Numbered from the stretch's first letter, positions 1 to 7,748 are shown. The stretch is DNA of 11,288 nucleotides from GCA-2862585 sp963991165 (GCA_963991165.1 CAXDOW010000064.1:1-11288); one strand, 5' to 3'. Notes: generated by a model not told the origin, from the letters alone. Translations and numbers: made by a program.

Positions 1-2443
1 CTTTTCTGAAAACAAATTCGCCAGGAGTTAGTAATGCAGGAACAGTGTCTTTGCTGGAAATGTTTCCGCCTCGGGCAAGTTTTTGAATAGCTATGCCGCT
101 TTTAATAGCTTTACTATATGTACTAGCTAAATTTTCAGGATTAAGTTTATTTTTAAATTCGTTAGGAAATTTTGCATTTGGAGCGAAGAGCTGATCAAAT
201 CCAGCCCTTAACGCATCATCAGGTTCAAAATCAAATAACTCGCCACTTATCGAGCTTGCCTCTTTGCCCGTTGCTCTACGAACAAAAGCTTCAAACAAAC
301 TGCCTTTAACAGACTCTACCAGCCCAGGTTCTATCAACCTGCCTAGGGTAACATTGTCACTACCACCACCAAGGGGGGTGGGGAATTTATTTACAGCATC
401 AGTAAATACTTGTGGTATATCTTGGTTTATTGTGTCATCAAAAATTCCACTTGCTTCACGAGAAAATGTCGAAGCCAACCCTCCGCTAGCAACAATTTTA
501 GCAGCCTTTGGAAAAGCCCCCTTCACTAATAGTTTATTGTTTCGAAGGATTCTTCTTAAGCCTGTAACATCCTTGATGTTTTCTTTTACTTTTGATTTCG
601 CTATACCAGTAGCAGCGGCGGCCATTTCCAATTCGCTATTGCTTGTAAGTTTTTTGCCTCCAGACTCTTTTAGTAGATCAGCAAGGGAGTTTTTTTGTCT
701 AGTTGTTGTGGAGCCTATTTTTCCACGTTTTAACTGCTCGCCACTTAGATTTATGGATCTGGCAAGTGCATCTTGAGCTTTAGTGTCTAAACTCGAAACT
801 AGAGCCTCCTGACCTGCGAGAGATCCTGTGTATCCCTTTGGAGTAGATAAGCCAAACTCACCTTGAATGTCAGCAACAACTGGACCGCCATTATTGTACC
901 TAGCAAGATTTTCAGCACCAATCTTTTCAACACTTTTCTTTCTGATGACAAACTCACCAGGAGTAAGCATAGCTGGAACAGTGTCGCGATTTCCGCTACC
1001 AGGAACCATTCCTCCACTGTTAAATCCTAAAACGGGTCCACCCGTACTAAATTTACTAGCTCTAAATCCACTGTTGGCACCAGTGATTCCTTGTAAAATT
1101 CCAGCACCAAGTTGTCCTAGCTTAGCCGCTGCTAACATACTAAGTATTGGAAGAAGAGGTTCCAAACCTTCAGCCATTTGGATCGCCGCATTGGCAATTT
1201 TTACAAACCCTTTAGCAACACTGTTGACTTCGTCGCTAAATGTAAACTTTTTAATTAGTTCATCGAATCTTTGACGTGTAATTTTTAATTGATTTGCAAA
1301 CGATTTTTGACCTATTTCTGCATCTTTAGTAACAGAACCGTTAGCTTTGTTTGCTACTGCTAAAGCTTCTAACGCCACCTTATTTTGAGTAATTAACGGA
1401 ATTACTTTATTTATCTGACGGAACCCACCAATCTCTTCAGAAATAGCAGCATATTTATAGTTTTTAGGATCTAGACCTGCCAAACCTTCGGATATTCTTT
1501 GTATGGCTTGAAAACCTCCGACGAAGTTACCCTCTAAGTCTTGCAGCTGGATACCAAGTTCTTTTAATGCGTCCACTGTTTCTTGACGCTGAATTCTTGT
1601 AAAGATTGTTTTCAAACCTGTGGAAATAGTGTCAGCACTTTCACGAGTCGTCGCACGAACACTGGTCATCAATGCAATCAATTCGTTAACCTCACCACCA
1701 GTACTAGCGAAAACACCACCCACTTTACGAATGGCCGTAACAAGGTCGTCAGACTCAATAGCAAAATTCTTAGACACTTCGTTAATAGCGTCAAAAGTAT
1801 TTTCTAAAAATTTAACGGAGCTACCAGTTTTTTGTGCCTGTGACTCGAACTGTCGAAGGACAGCAATAGCAGCTTCTGTGGTATTTCCAATGTCGCCAAA
1901 GGTAGCTGCCAGGGTTGTTTTTGCTAGGATATCTAAAGATTTTTTCGCTTCATTTGCACTAAATCCAGCCTGAAGCAAAGTACGAGAAACTTTAATAAGT
2001 TCGTTAGAGCTTGTACCAAATGTTGTTGATAACCTAGCCACTTCCCTAGACAAGTCAGTTAGTTGATTGACAGTTTTTCCAGTGACTTGAGATATTTTAA
2101 CTAATTCATTTTCAAACGCTACAGCATTTTTTATAGACCTGACGAATGCGTTCGATAAGGCAAGAACAGAGCCCGTAGCAATTGTGATAACACTAAATCT
2201 TCGCCCAGCTTCTCTGAGTTGTGCATTAAGTTGACCTGTTGATTTCGCAGCATTTTGAGTGTTTTTACTAAGGCTTTGCATTTGCTTATTTGCATTAGCA
2301 AGAGACTTAGCGTTGGTTTGAATATTAACCTGGACATTTCCAAGAGGTTGTAGTTGTTTTTTAACCTGTTGGACTACTTGAGCCACATTTCCTTTGTTTG
2401 CCTGTATTTGCAACTGTGCCGTCAGATTAAATCGCTGTGCCAT
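1..2443 (-). CDS. Phage tail tape measure protein, TP901-like core, C-terminus off the left edge
   Basis: The ATG at 2443 is preceded by AGAAGG at good spacing. The frame stays open for 814 residues to base 2, so the C-terminus is missing. Tape measure proteins set tail length, fill the tail tube and leave it at DNA ejection. Residues about 105-345 look like the PhageMin_Tail/TP901 core: a helical, Ala/Ser/Thr-rich stretch with QLTDLSREVARLS, TFGTSSNELIKVSR, LLQAGFSANEA and, near its end, GGFRQINKVIPLI. Hydrophobic segments lie at about 83-101 and 428-458. The glycine-rich motif DTVPA[ML]LTPGEFV[IF]RK, common in tape measure proteins, occurs twice (residues 487-502 and 799-814). Between the copies is a long segment with E718, D738 and N756-A-K758 that faintly recalls a PD-(D/E)XK fold. 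The gene follows a terminator and the candidate chaperone genes, the usual place for a tape measure. The family call is secure; the internal domain is inference. Confidence 0.93.
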   Translation of the reverse strand, partial: MAQRFNLTAQLQIQANKGNVAQVVQQVKKQLQPLGNVQVNIQTNAKSLANANKQMQSLSKNTQNAAKSTGQLNAQLREAGRRFSVITIATGSVLALSNAFVRSIKNAVAFENELVKISQVTGKTVNQLTDLSREVARLSTTFGTSSNELIKVSRTLLQAGFSANEAKKSLDILAKTTLAATFGDIGNTTEAAIAVLRQFESQAQKTGSSVKFLENTFDAINEVSKNFAIESDDLVTAIRKVGGVFASTGGEVNELIALMTSVRATTRESADTISTGLKTIFTRIQRQETVDALKELGIQLQDLEGNFVGGFQAIQRISEGLAGLDPKNYKYAAISEEIGGFRQINKVIPLITQNKVALEALAVANKANGSVTKDAEIGQKSFANQLKITRQRFDELIKKFTFSDEVNSVAKGFVKIANAAIQMAEGLEPLLPILSMLAAAKLGQLGAGILQGITGANSGFRASKFSTGGPVLGFNSGGMVPGSGNRDTVPAMLTPGEFVIRKKSVEKIGAENLARYNNGGPVVADIQGEFGLSTPKGYTGSLAGQEALVSSLDTKAQDALARSINLSGEQLKRGKIGSTTTRQKNSLADLLKESGGKKLTSNSELEMAAAATGIAKSKVKENIKDVTGLRRILRNNKLLVKGAFPKAAKIVASGGLASTFSREASGIFDDTINQDIPQVFTDAVNKFPTPLGGGSDNVTLGRLIEPGLVESVKGSLFEAFVRRATGKEASSISGELFDFEPDDALRAGFDQLFAPNAKFPNEFKNKLNPENLASTYSKAIKSGIAIQKLARGGNISSKDTVPALLTPGEFVFRK

Positions 2444-2564
2444 TTTTGCCTTCTTTTATTCTTTTTTTATGCGAATATTATCAACATCTAGTCCTATACT
2501 TAGATACACAATTTACAGGTGCATGAGTCTTTTCTTTGTAAAAAAAACCCCTTTTGGAAAAGTT
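2444..2564 (-). promoter_or_regulatory. Leader of the tape measure gene, weak promoter candidate
   Basis: This 121-base non-coding stretch separates the upstream terminator from the tape measure ATG. On the minus strand it is AT-rich. It contains TGATAATAT (2483-2475), which could act as an extended -10 element (TG, one base, then TAATAT), but no convincing -35 box lies 16-18 bases upstream. AATAAAAGAAGG just before the start provides the ribosome binding site. A promoter is expected here only because a terminator sits upstream; readthrough of that terminator would be an alternative source of message. Confidence 0.2.
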
Positions 2565-2594
2565 AAAAAAGCGAGGTGCTATTGCACACCTCGC
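2565..2594 (-). terminator. Rho-independent terminator between the 320-residue gene and the tape measure gene
   Basis: On the minus strand a perfect 8-bp GC-rich stem (GCGAGGTG pairing with CACCTCGC, 2571-2594) encloses an 8-base loop and is followed at once by six T residues (2570-2565). A second T-run lies further downstream at 2547-2540. The hairpin starts 17 bases after the stop codon of the 320-residue gene. Stem, loop size and T-tract all fit the textbook intrinsic terminator, and the orientation matches the only transcribed strand. The reverse orientation has no T-tract of similar quality. Confidence 0.88.
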
Positions 2595-2611
2595 AGATTC
2601 AAAGATTAATA

Positions 2612-3574
2612 TTAACCTTCAGAAGACTTTTTCCTAGTTGTCCGTTTTGGTTTAGCTTTTGGCTTTTCGGCTACCAAGTCTTCTTCGCTGAGAGCTTCCT
2701 CTTTTTTAGCAGAAACGATTGGCTTGCCGTTCTCGTCGAGAAATGGCTTTCTTTCAACCTTGTCTTTAGTGTGCCATGAAACGTCGCCGTCTTCATCTAC
2801 AACCTCTACGACCTCTTCGCCGTCCTTGTTTACAAAGTAGCGAGCTTCTGCATCCTGTTCTTTTTGGGCTTTTTCTGTACGATAAGCAACAAATCGCCCA
2901 TCTTCATCTACTAATCGCCCATCAACATCAACCAGATGACCGTCGTTGTTTACAAGTCTTAAATCTTCATCAACGAAGTCAAATTCCTTCAGGAACTTAT
3001 TTTCTGCCAGCTTGTTGTCATAATCTGGATCTAAACCATAAATCATTTGTGCAAGTTCAGAACTAGCCTCAACAACCCACGGCTGATCAACGCTCGCGTC
3101 GTAATCTGCTTGGCTTTGAAAGTAGGGTTTCTTGGTATTTGGGTTCAGCATGCAAAGTCGAACCAACTCACTAAACCGGGCATTATCAGCCTGCCCCTCT
3201 ACAGAGTTTTGATCAAGCTGATTTCTTTCTGCCAAAAACTCTCGAAACTCAAAACGAAGCGTGCGAAGCTCTAGTGCAATTTGCTTTGCTTCTGAAAGAG
3301 GAATACCTCCAAGTCTTAGCATTTCTTCTTTAGCAGAAATTTCTTCAACAAACTTGTCATTTTTTTCCTGCTTTTCATCATTCCAAATGTCTTGATCTAC
3401 AGCATAGTCTGAAAGCTTTTGTCGCAGCAAGGCTCCAGAATCAAGGGCTCTGCGGAATGCTTTGTTGTACTCAATTTGTGAGTCGCGATATTCTTGTTGA
3501 CCAGGATACTTTAGCAATACGTTAACAGTGTTGCCTTCATTGTCCAAACCTTGAATTTGTTTTTGAGTTTCCAT
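2612..3574 (-). CDS. Acidic 320-residue phage protein upstream of the tape measure, candidate tail assembly chaperone
   Basis: The ATG at 3574 lies two bases after the preceding stop, with AAGAAGGG as ribosome binding site. The protein is highly charged. Residues 1-200 look mostly helical (for example EISAKEEMLRLGG at 78-90 and LSEAKQIALELRTLRFEF at 93-110). Residues 202-229 are four consecutive seven-residue repeats of type D-x-D-G-R-L-V. Further DG/NG turns follow at 251-252, 262-263 and 282-283. The tail is basic (KPKAKPKRTTRKK). There is no signal peptide or membrane segment. It is the last gene before the terminator and the tape measure, where tail assembly chaperones (lambda gpG/gpGT type) usually sit. 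That role is inferred from position only; the sequence itself is not recognised with certainty. Confidence 0.72.
   Translation of the reverse strand: METQKQIQGLDNEGNTVNVLLKYPGQQEYRDSQIEYNKAFRRALDSGALLRQKLSDYAVDQDIWNDEKQEKNDKFVEEISAKEEMLRLGGIPLSEAKQIALELRTLRFEFREFLAERNQLDQNSVEGQADNARFSELVRLCMLNPNTKKPYFQSQADYDASVDQPWVVEASSELAQMIYGLDPDYDNKLAENKFLKEFDFVDEDLRLVNNDGHLVDVDGRLVDEDGRFVAYRTEKAQKEQDAEARYFVNKDGEEVVEVVDEDGDVSWHTKDKVERKPFLDENGKPIVSAKKEEALSEEDLVAEKPKAKPKRTTRKKSSEG
2888..2971 (-). repeat. Four tandem 21-base units encoding a seven-residue DxDG repeat
   Basis: The units encode DEDLRLV, NNDGHLV, DVDGRLV and DEDGRFV (residues 202-229 of the 320-residue protein). The coding bases are similar between units, for example cgcccatc at the plus-strand ends of two neighbouring copies, but they have diverged. 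This suggests an old internal duplication under protein-level selection. Looser versions of the turn (NKDGEEV, DEDGDVS, DENGKPI) continue downstream without a fixed period. Confidence 0.8.
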
Positions 3575-3576
3575 TT

Positions 3577-3966
3577 TTATTTCCCTTCTTTGTTTTCTTT
3601 TCTAATCTCAGGCACAACTGGAATGTTGATCTGATACATTTTCCGATTGATGTCGTAATTAGCAAATTCCGCTTCCAAATTTCTTATTTGAGTGTTGCCT
3701 CGGTCTAGTATATTTGCTCTAACTTCCTCATATATTTCTTTGAGTTGCTTTTGCTCGTCTGTAAGAGATGCCCCACTGTCTTCAAACCCCCACAAAAAAC
3801 CTAATTGTTTTTCTATGGTGTCTAACGCACCAATCATAGTGGTTTGAACTTTCTTTTTGCACGCTTTAAATAAAGCATCCTTCGAAACTTCCTTTCTCCT
3901 TTCTTCTCTAATGTTTTTTAAATTAATTGATTTTTCCAAGAATCCTTTTGTGATTTTATCTTTCAC
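3577..3966 (-). CDS. Small charged helical phage protein, tail morphogenesis candidate
   Basis: The start is a GTG at 3966, chosen because AGGAG lies nine bases upstream and the previous stop is five bases away. The product has 129 residues, is rich in Lys and Glu, and is predicted to be largely helical. Its most distinctive parts are a central TTMIGALDTIEKQLGFLW segment (about residues 42-59) and GNTQIRNLEAEFANYDIN (about 90-107), which recall a family remembered from marine phage structural clusters. No enzyme motif, cysteine pair or membrane segment is visible. It sits between two other charged proteins in the tube-to-tape-measure interval, so a chaperone or tail assembly role is possible. 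Its molecular function is unknown. Confidence 0.68.
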   Translation of the reverse strand: MKDKITKGFLEKSINLKNIREERRKEVSKDALFKACKKKVQTTMIGALDTIEKQLGFLWGFEDSGASLTDEQKQLKEIYEEVRANILDRGNTQIRNLEAEFANYDINRKMYQINIPVVPEIRKENKEGK

Positions 3967-3971
3967 AATTA

Positions 3972-5015
3972 TTATCTCCTCTTTGTTGCTGCGATTCCTT
4001 GGTTAACTGCATTCATACGTCTTTCTTGTTTGACATCTGAAAGCTCCTTAAAGTTTAATTCGCCGTTTGCGTTCCTAATGTCGTTTTGCCTGTTGCCAAT
4101 AATGTTTTTTGCATGTTCCGAATTTAGATCATATATTTCGCTCGCATCTTGTCTATTGCCAGCCATCAAAACAACTTCTTGAGATCCCGCGACCTTTGGC
4201 GATAGAGTTTCGTCAATTTCCTTAGCTTTCTTTTCTTTTTCGTATTTTTCATGTTGCACAATAAACCAACCATCTAAACAATCATCGTCTTCAATTACCG
4301 CATCGGCAGGCTGGTCGGGCGATGCGTAAACATTGTCATAAAGCTGACTGTATGAAATCAAAGATAATTGGTTAGAGTCTAGCTGTGTTGAGGGTTTGCC
4401 AAATACATCGCCTCTTTTTTTAGAAGAGTTCCACATCATCCTCCAGGGGTTTTCTCTTGCGACTTTTCTAAACTCTTCGGGCTGGATTGCACTTTCTGAA
4501 TATGCATCCAATACATCGGTAACACCAACTTTATCAAAGTTATAAAGCTCTCCATCTTTCGTTCTTGTTGTTTGCTCAATAATCCAACATCTTCGAGCAA
4601 ATGTAGCAACACCAGAACATGTCAAGTGGTCCAGGCTTTTTCTTTTTGCTGACGTTTTAGCCAGTTTTTGTTCCATTGACCTTATGGTTCTTTTGATTCC
4701 TTTTAGCTCTTGCTTTTTAAAGAAGGATTTAAAAGCTTGAACCTTTAGCTTTTCTATATCCTTTGCTATTTTTTCGCACTCTCTGTCATCGTGCGGCGAC
4801 CACAATTCATTTTCGACAAGTATATTAACAATATCTCTGTCTAAATAACAATCTGAAAAATAAGCTTTTTCTTTAGCTTTTTCAAATATCTCATAAGATT
4901 CTTCAAGAATGTCCGAGTCTGGCTCATGAACAAACAAAACAAGATCGCCCAGCCGTAGGCGTAGGCGACCCTGAATTATTCTGTTTAAAATCTTTTCGTA
5001 GTATATGTCATCCAA
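3972..5015 (-). CDS. Conserved-looking 347-residue phage protein between tail tube and tape measure, function unknown
   Basis: The open frame begins with TTG at 5015, directly after an in-frame TAG (5021-5019). No in-frame ATG occurs until about residue 114, yet the early region GRLRLRLGDLVLFVHEPDSD (16-35) looks like folded, conserved sequence. AGGA at 5028-5025 lies nine bases before the TTG. Residues about 36-125 are strongly helical and charged. The middle carries ATFARRCWIIEQTT (137-150) and NPWRMMWNSSKKRG (189-202); later come SYSQLYDNVY (221-230) and an acidic IEDDDCLDGWF (241-251). The C-terminus is polar and basic. No catalytic motif is recognised. Its place right after the tail tube gene points to tail assembly. 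The start is uncertain: an out-of-frame ATG at 5011 has better ribosome-binding spacing but runs only eight codons. Confidence 0.72.
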   Translation of the reverse strand: MDDIYYEKILNRIIQGRLRLRLGDLVLFVHEPDSDILEESYEIFEKAKEKAYFSDCYLDRDIVNILVENELWSPHDDRECEKIAKDIEKLKVQAFKSFFKKQELKGIKRTIRSMEQKLAKTSAKRKSLDHLTCSGVATFARRCWIIEQTTRTKDGELYNFDKVGVTDVLDAYSESAIQPEEFRKVARENPWRMMWNSSKKRGDVFGKPSTQLDSNQLSLISYSQLYDNVYASPDQPADAVIEDDDCLDGWFIVQHEKYEKEKKAKEIDETLSPKVAGSQEVVLMAGNRQDASEIYDLNSEHAKNIIGNRQNDIRNANGELNFKELSDVKQERRMNAVNQGIAATKRR

Positions 5016-5039
5016 ATCCTAAGTTCCTAAAATTATATA

Positions 5040-6083
5040 CTAAGCAGAAGAGTCGTCAACCAAAAGCGAGTTAAAGTTACTGTAAGAGTAGCTAACTGTT
5101 GCATTTCCACCACCAGTGTCGCCACCAGAGTAGGAAACAGAACTCAACTTGTTCTTGGTTCCAAGGTTAAGAATTGTTCCAGCATCATCTTTAATGATGA
5201 TTGTCTCACCTTGATTATTAGTGCCCTCGGTAAGGTTAATGTCAACTCCAGAAACACTCTTCAAGTCACCAGAAGTAGCAATAACTTCGAACTCAGAAGT
5301 AACCTCAATTGGGAAGGTTGCATACTTCGCGTAAGGTCCATATCTACCAAGTTCGTTAATGTTTTCCTGGCCAAAGTCAGCAGAAACAGCGATACTTTGA
5401 ACGTGGAATGCTCCACCTTGATCGTTAGCCGCACCTGAACCGTCTCCAACTTGAGATTCTACAAGAACAGGAAGGGACGAACCAGCAACATTAACATTTC
5501 TACGACGAACAACACCAGAATTTGGAGCCTCGCTACCAGCAAATTCACCGTCTGTAGTGTCATCTGCAAACTTGCTGTTAGCAGTAGTCGCACCATCCAA
5601 AGAAACCTGATCATTCCAGAATCGGTCGTTACCAACCAAGGTTACAGATTCAGTGGCGTTTCCATCAACACTGTAGTTGTAAGAAACGGAAGAAACGTAC
5701 ATACCAGAGTTCCAGCAAACGTTCAATGGTACACCAGTAGCGTTCGATTGATCATCTGGAAAAATAGCAAGATAAACGTCGGATCGAGCCTTGGCAGCTG
5801 CGGCCAAGTCAGTCTTGCATGCACCGTCGGTTGCAAGATTGTAGATAAGCTTATCACCGTCGATTACCTTTTCCAAAGTAACTTCGATGTCTGCAACGTC
5901 TTCGATGTTTTCGTAAATTTCAAGCTGACCAATTTCGAAAACTTGCTCAAGTGTAAAATTGGAATTCATTCCAATGCTTTGCAAGCCCCGAACGATACTC
6001 GTTCCACCAGCAGATGGATCTCCACCCGTTGGAACAATAACAACAGCCTGACAGGCGTAATAGATTCTATCATTACGTGTCAT
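5040..6083 (-). CDS. Major tail protein / tail tube-like protein
   Basis: The ATG at 6083 is preceded by AGGAGA at nine bases. The 347-residue product starts MTRNDRIYYACQAVVI and continues with GLQSIGMNSNFTLEQVFEIG and QLEIYENIEDVADIEVTLEK (about residues 33-72), a pattern I associate with tail tube proteins of marine tailed phages. This N-terminal part should form the beta-rich tube fold that stacks in rings around the tape measure. The rest is rich in Gly, Ser, Asn, Asp and Val, typical of beta-structured virion proteins. It has few cysteines (C11, C89, C123) and no signal peptide. Gene order (connector genes before, chaperone-like genes and tape measure after) supports the assignment. No sheath gene is visible, so the window does not decide between siphovirus and myovirus form. 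Confidence 0.78.
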   Translation of the reverse strand: MTRNDRIYYACQAVVIVPTGGDPSAGGTSIVRGLQSIGMNSNFTLEQVFEIGQLEIYENIEDVADIEVTLEKVIDGDKLIYNLATDGACKTDLAAAAKARSDVYLAIFPDDQSNATGVPLNVCWNSGMYVSSVSYNYSVDGNATESVTLVGNDRFWNDQVSLDGATTANSKFADDTTDGEFAGSEAPNSGVVRRRNVNVAGSSLPVLVESQVGDGSGAANDQGGAFHVQSIAVSADFGQENINELGRYGPYAKYATFPIEVTSEFEVIATSGDLKSVSGVDINLTEGTNNQGETIIIKDDAGTILNLGTKNKLSSVSYSGGDTGGGNATVSYSYSNFNSLLVDDSSA

Positions 6084-6130
6084 ATTGATTTTCTCCTATT
6101 ATTTGTTTTTCTACCCTGGTAAAGGTTGTT

Positions 6131-6158
6131 ATTATATACACAAAAAACAGCTAAAGTG
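6131..6158 (-). promoter_or_regulatory. Possible promoter in front of the tail tube gene
   Basis: The 67-base gap before the tail tube gene contains a perfect TATAAT on the minus strand (6136-6131), within TGTGTATATAATAAC. The hexamer at a 16-base spacing (CACTTT, 6158-6153, overlapping the preceding stop region) matches the -35 consensus poorly. A separate promoter for an abundant tail protein would make sense, but AT-rich phage sequence gives such -10 matches by chance. Confidence 0.3.
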
Positions 6159-7131
6159 GCCCAACTTCGGCTTTACATCGAGCAACACCCATGTAAAGGT
6201 CAGTAGATAACTGTGTAATATTGTCACCCCTTGTTTCATAAATAAAACACTTTCTAAAGGGATAATTTTCTACAAGGTGGGGATATAGACCGCTAGCTCT
6301 AGCGTGATCACGCAACTCTCTTTGTCTTCCATTTTCGAATGTAAAGGGAGATACCCCACTTTGTGCAACTTGTGTAGTATTGTATAAAGTTAAATTTCTA
6401 TCGTTTTGTGCAACAATGGTGTCCATCAGGTTGACTGTCTCCCAGTGATTTTCACTCATTACGTAAAACAAAATATCGCTTCTAACCCATTGCCCACCAC
6501 CAAGTTCGTAACCTTTGGTGTCCCTAGCTGGAACCACCTCAATAGCTACAGCGGGAGGCTGTATTCTGGACTGACCCAATCTTATCCAGTTCCCAGAGCC
6601 CTGAACTTGAAAGTTTTCTTCTGTTCTAAAAGAATTTTGTTGCAACTGCCTAAACCAAGATATACCCTCCGCCGGGACTACTTGAACACGTTTATGACTA
6701 TAAGCTATTTGTACGTCACTGGATGTGCTTTGAGCAGAATCAAAAACAACACGGCCAAGTTGATAATCAACATAAAACGGCTTATCTACATTATCATTGG
6801 CGTAAAACGAACCATCTACAAAAACACCCGATATGCTAATAGGCTGTTCCGTTACGCCATCTATGTTGCCGTCACCTTCCCAAACCCAGTTTTGCCTGTA
6901 TCCTTCCCAAACTTGGCCATCTGTATAGTTTGGGGTATCTACAAGTCTTAACTTGTGCCTGTCTCCACCATAGATGCCACTTTGAGGAATATCTATCGAA
7001 TAAAATCCTCCAGCGTCCAACAAACCCCAATCGTAAAAACTTACGAAATTATCTAAAAGCATTTCAGACAGCGAGGAATCCAGAGACTTTTCAGTATATA
7101 GATTTAGTTTTGTATTGCTTCCTCCAGGCAT
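6151..7131 (-). CDS. Virion structural protein, 326 residues, neck or tail-completion position
   Basis: The ATG at 7131 shares its A with the previous stop (TAATG), and AGGAGA lies upstream, so translation is probably coupled to the gene before it. Distinctive segments are FVSFYDWGLLDAGGFYSIDI (residues 29-48), a Trp-rich GQVWEGYRQNWVWEGDG (72-88) and PFYVDYQLGRVVFDSA (118-133) followed by a beta-strand-like QIAYSHKRVQVV. The overall character is mixed beta structure with many aromatic residues and no membrane segments. Similar segments are remembered from uncharacterised structural proteins of marine phages. It lies between a small neck-position gene and the tail tube gene, consistent with a tail terminator, connector or minor tail component. 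The precise role cannot be read from the sequence. Confidence 0.72.
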   Translation of the reverse strand: MPGGSNTKLNLYTEKSLDSSLSEMLLDNFVSFYDWGLLDAGGFYSIDIPQSGIYGGDRHKLRLVDTPNYTDGQVWEGYRQNWVWEGDGNIDGVTEQPISISGVFVDGSFYANDNVDKPFYVDYQLGRVVFDSAQSTSSDVQIAYSHKRVQVVPAEGISWFRQLQQNSFRTEENFQVQGSGNWIRLGQSRIQPPAVAIEVVPARDTKGYELGGGQWVRSDILFYVMSENHWETVNLMDTIVAQNDRNLTLYNTTQVAQSGVSPFTFENGRQRELRDHARASGLYPHLVENYPFRKCFIYETRGDNITQLSTDLYMGVARCKAEVGPL

Positions 7132-7748
7132 TATAACATTCTCCTTATAATCTTTTCTACTTCTGGAGTGGTTTTTTCAATAGCTCTTGTAATAAAGTTA
7201 TCATCTATAGTTCCAGAAAATGCACTATTAACTTTATAAGGAGCGAATTTTGTAGACATTTTGGCCTGCCCCGTTCTTGTATTGGGGAACGACCCAAACT
7301 CTACGCCATAGCCTGTAATAATGACAGCATCACCCAACGTCAACAACCAAGACAACCAAGGTAGTGAACCACCTATAATTGACTGATTTCCTTGTGGCAG
7401 GGTTAAAAGATTGTTAAAGTCGGAAGGCTGTATTGTTACGATCAAACCGCCTGAAAAGTTCGTTGGATTTACTTTAACCCATTCAACGTTTAAACTTTCG
7501 ATAACTGCATTGATAATGGCGGCGGAAGGATCGCTATCTAGTCCAAATTCCAGTCTTAATGTGCCACTACTGCTTGAAAGAGAGTTTATTTCTGGACTCT
7601 TTTGTAACGCATTACGAAACACAGGCTTTAATTTGGTCTCAAGTTGTGCAACCTGAGGCTTTAAAGTTTTGTTAATTTCGTCAGCTAGAGCTTTCCTGAT
7701 TTGTTTTTCTAGCTGTGCATTAGATTCCAAAAACTTGACGCTGGCCAT
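7131..7748 (-). CDS. Putative tail-completion or connector protein, 205 residues
   Basis: ATG at 7748 is preferred. It overlaps the upstream stop as TAATG, exactly like the junction at the other end of this gene. An upstream TTG at 7769 would add seven residues but reads through the end of the upstream gene and has no clear advantage. The N-terminal third (about residues 5-50) is helical and charged, with KALADEINKTLKPQVAQLE. The middle is a beta/hydrophobic region with SLPWLSWLLTLGDAVIITGY (about 127-146), followed by GVEFGSFPNTRTGQAKM and a helical C-terminus ending in VEKIIRRML. The hydrophobic block is short and looks like a core strand-turn rather than a membrane anchor. The family is not recognised. 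Size and position fit proteins that join neck and tail. Confidence 0.7.
   Translation of the reverse strand: MASVKFLESNAQLEKQIRKALADEINKTLKPQVAQLETKLKPVFRNALQKSPEINSLSSSSGTLRLEFGLDSDPSAAIINAVIESLNVEWVKVNPTNFSGGLIVTIQPSDFNNLLTLPQGNQSIIGGSLPWLSWLLTLGDAVIITGYGVEFGSFPNTRTGQAKMSTKFAPYKVNSAFSGTIDDNFITRAIEKTTPEVEKIIRRML

Noticed and set aside
264..1274. Plus-strand open frames opposite the tape measure gene
   Set aside because: The minus-strand tape measure frame is continuous here and carries family motifs; the plus-strand frames are Ser/Pro/Leu-rich shadows.
3577..3606. Possible -1 frameshift site at the 129/320-residue junction (GGGAAAT)
   Set aside because: The heptamer is not in the frame required for X XXY YYZ slippage, and the downstream gene has its own ATG and ribosome binding site.
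5451..6122. Long plus-strand open frame (223 codons) opposite the tail tube gene
   Set aside because: It is antisense to a gene with clear protein character and lacks recognisable motifs; its composition looks like a complement of the real gene.
6406..6951. Plus-strand open frame of 181 codons opposite the 326-residue gene
   Set aside because: It is antisense to a well-supported gene in a block where all genes are minus-strand, and its residue composition is implausible.
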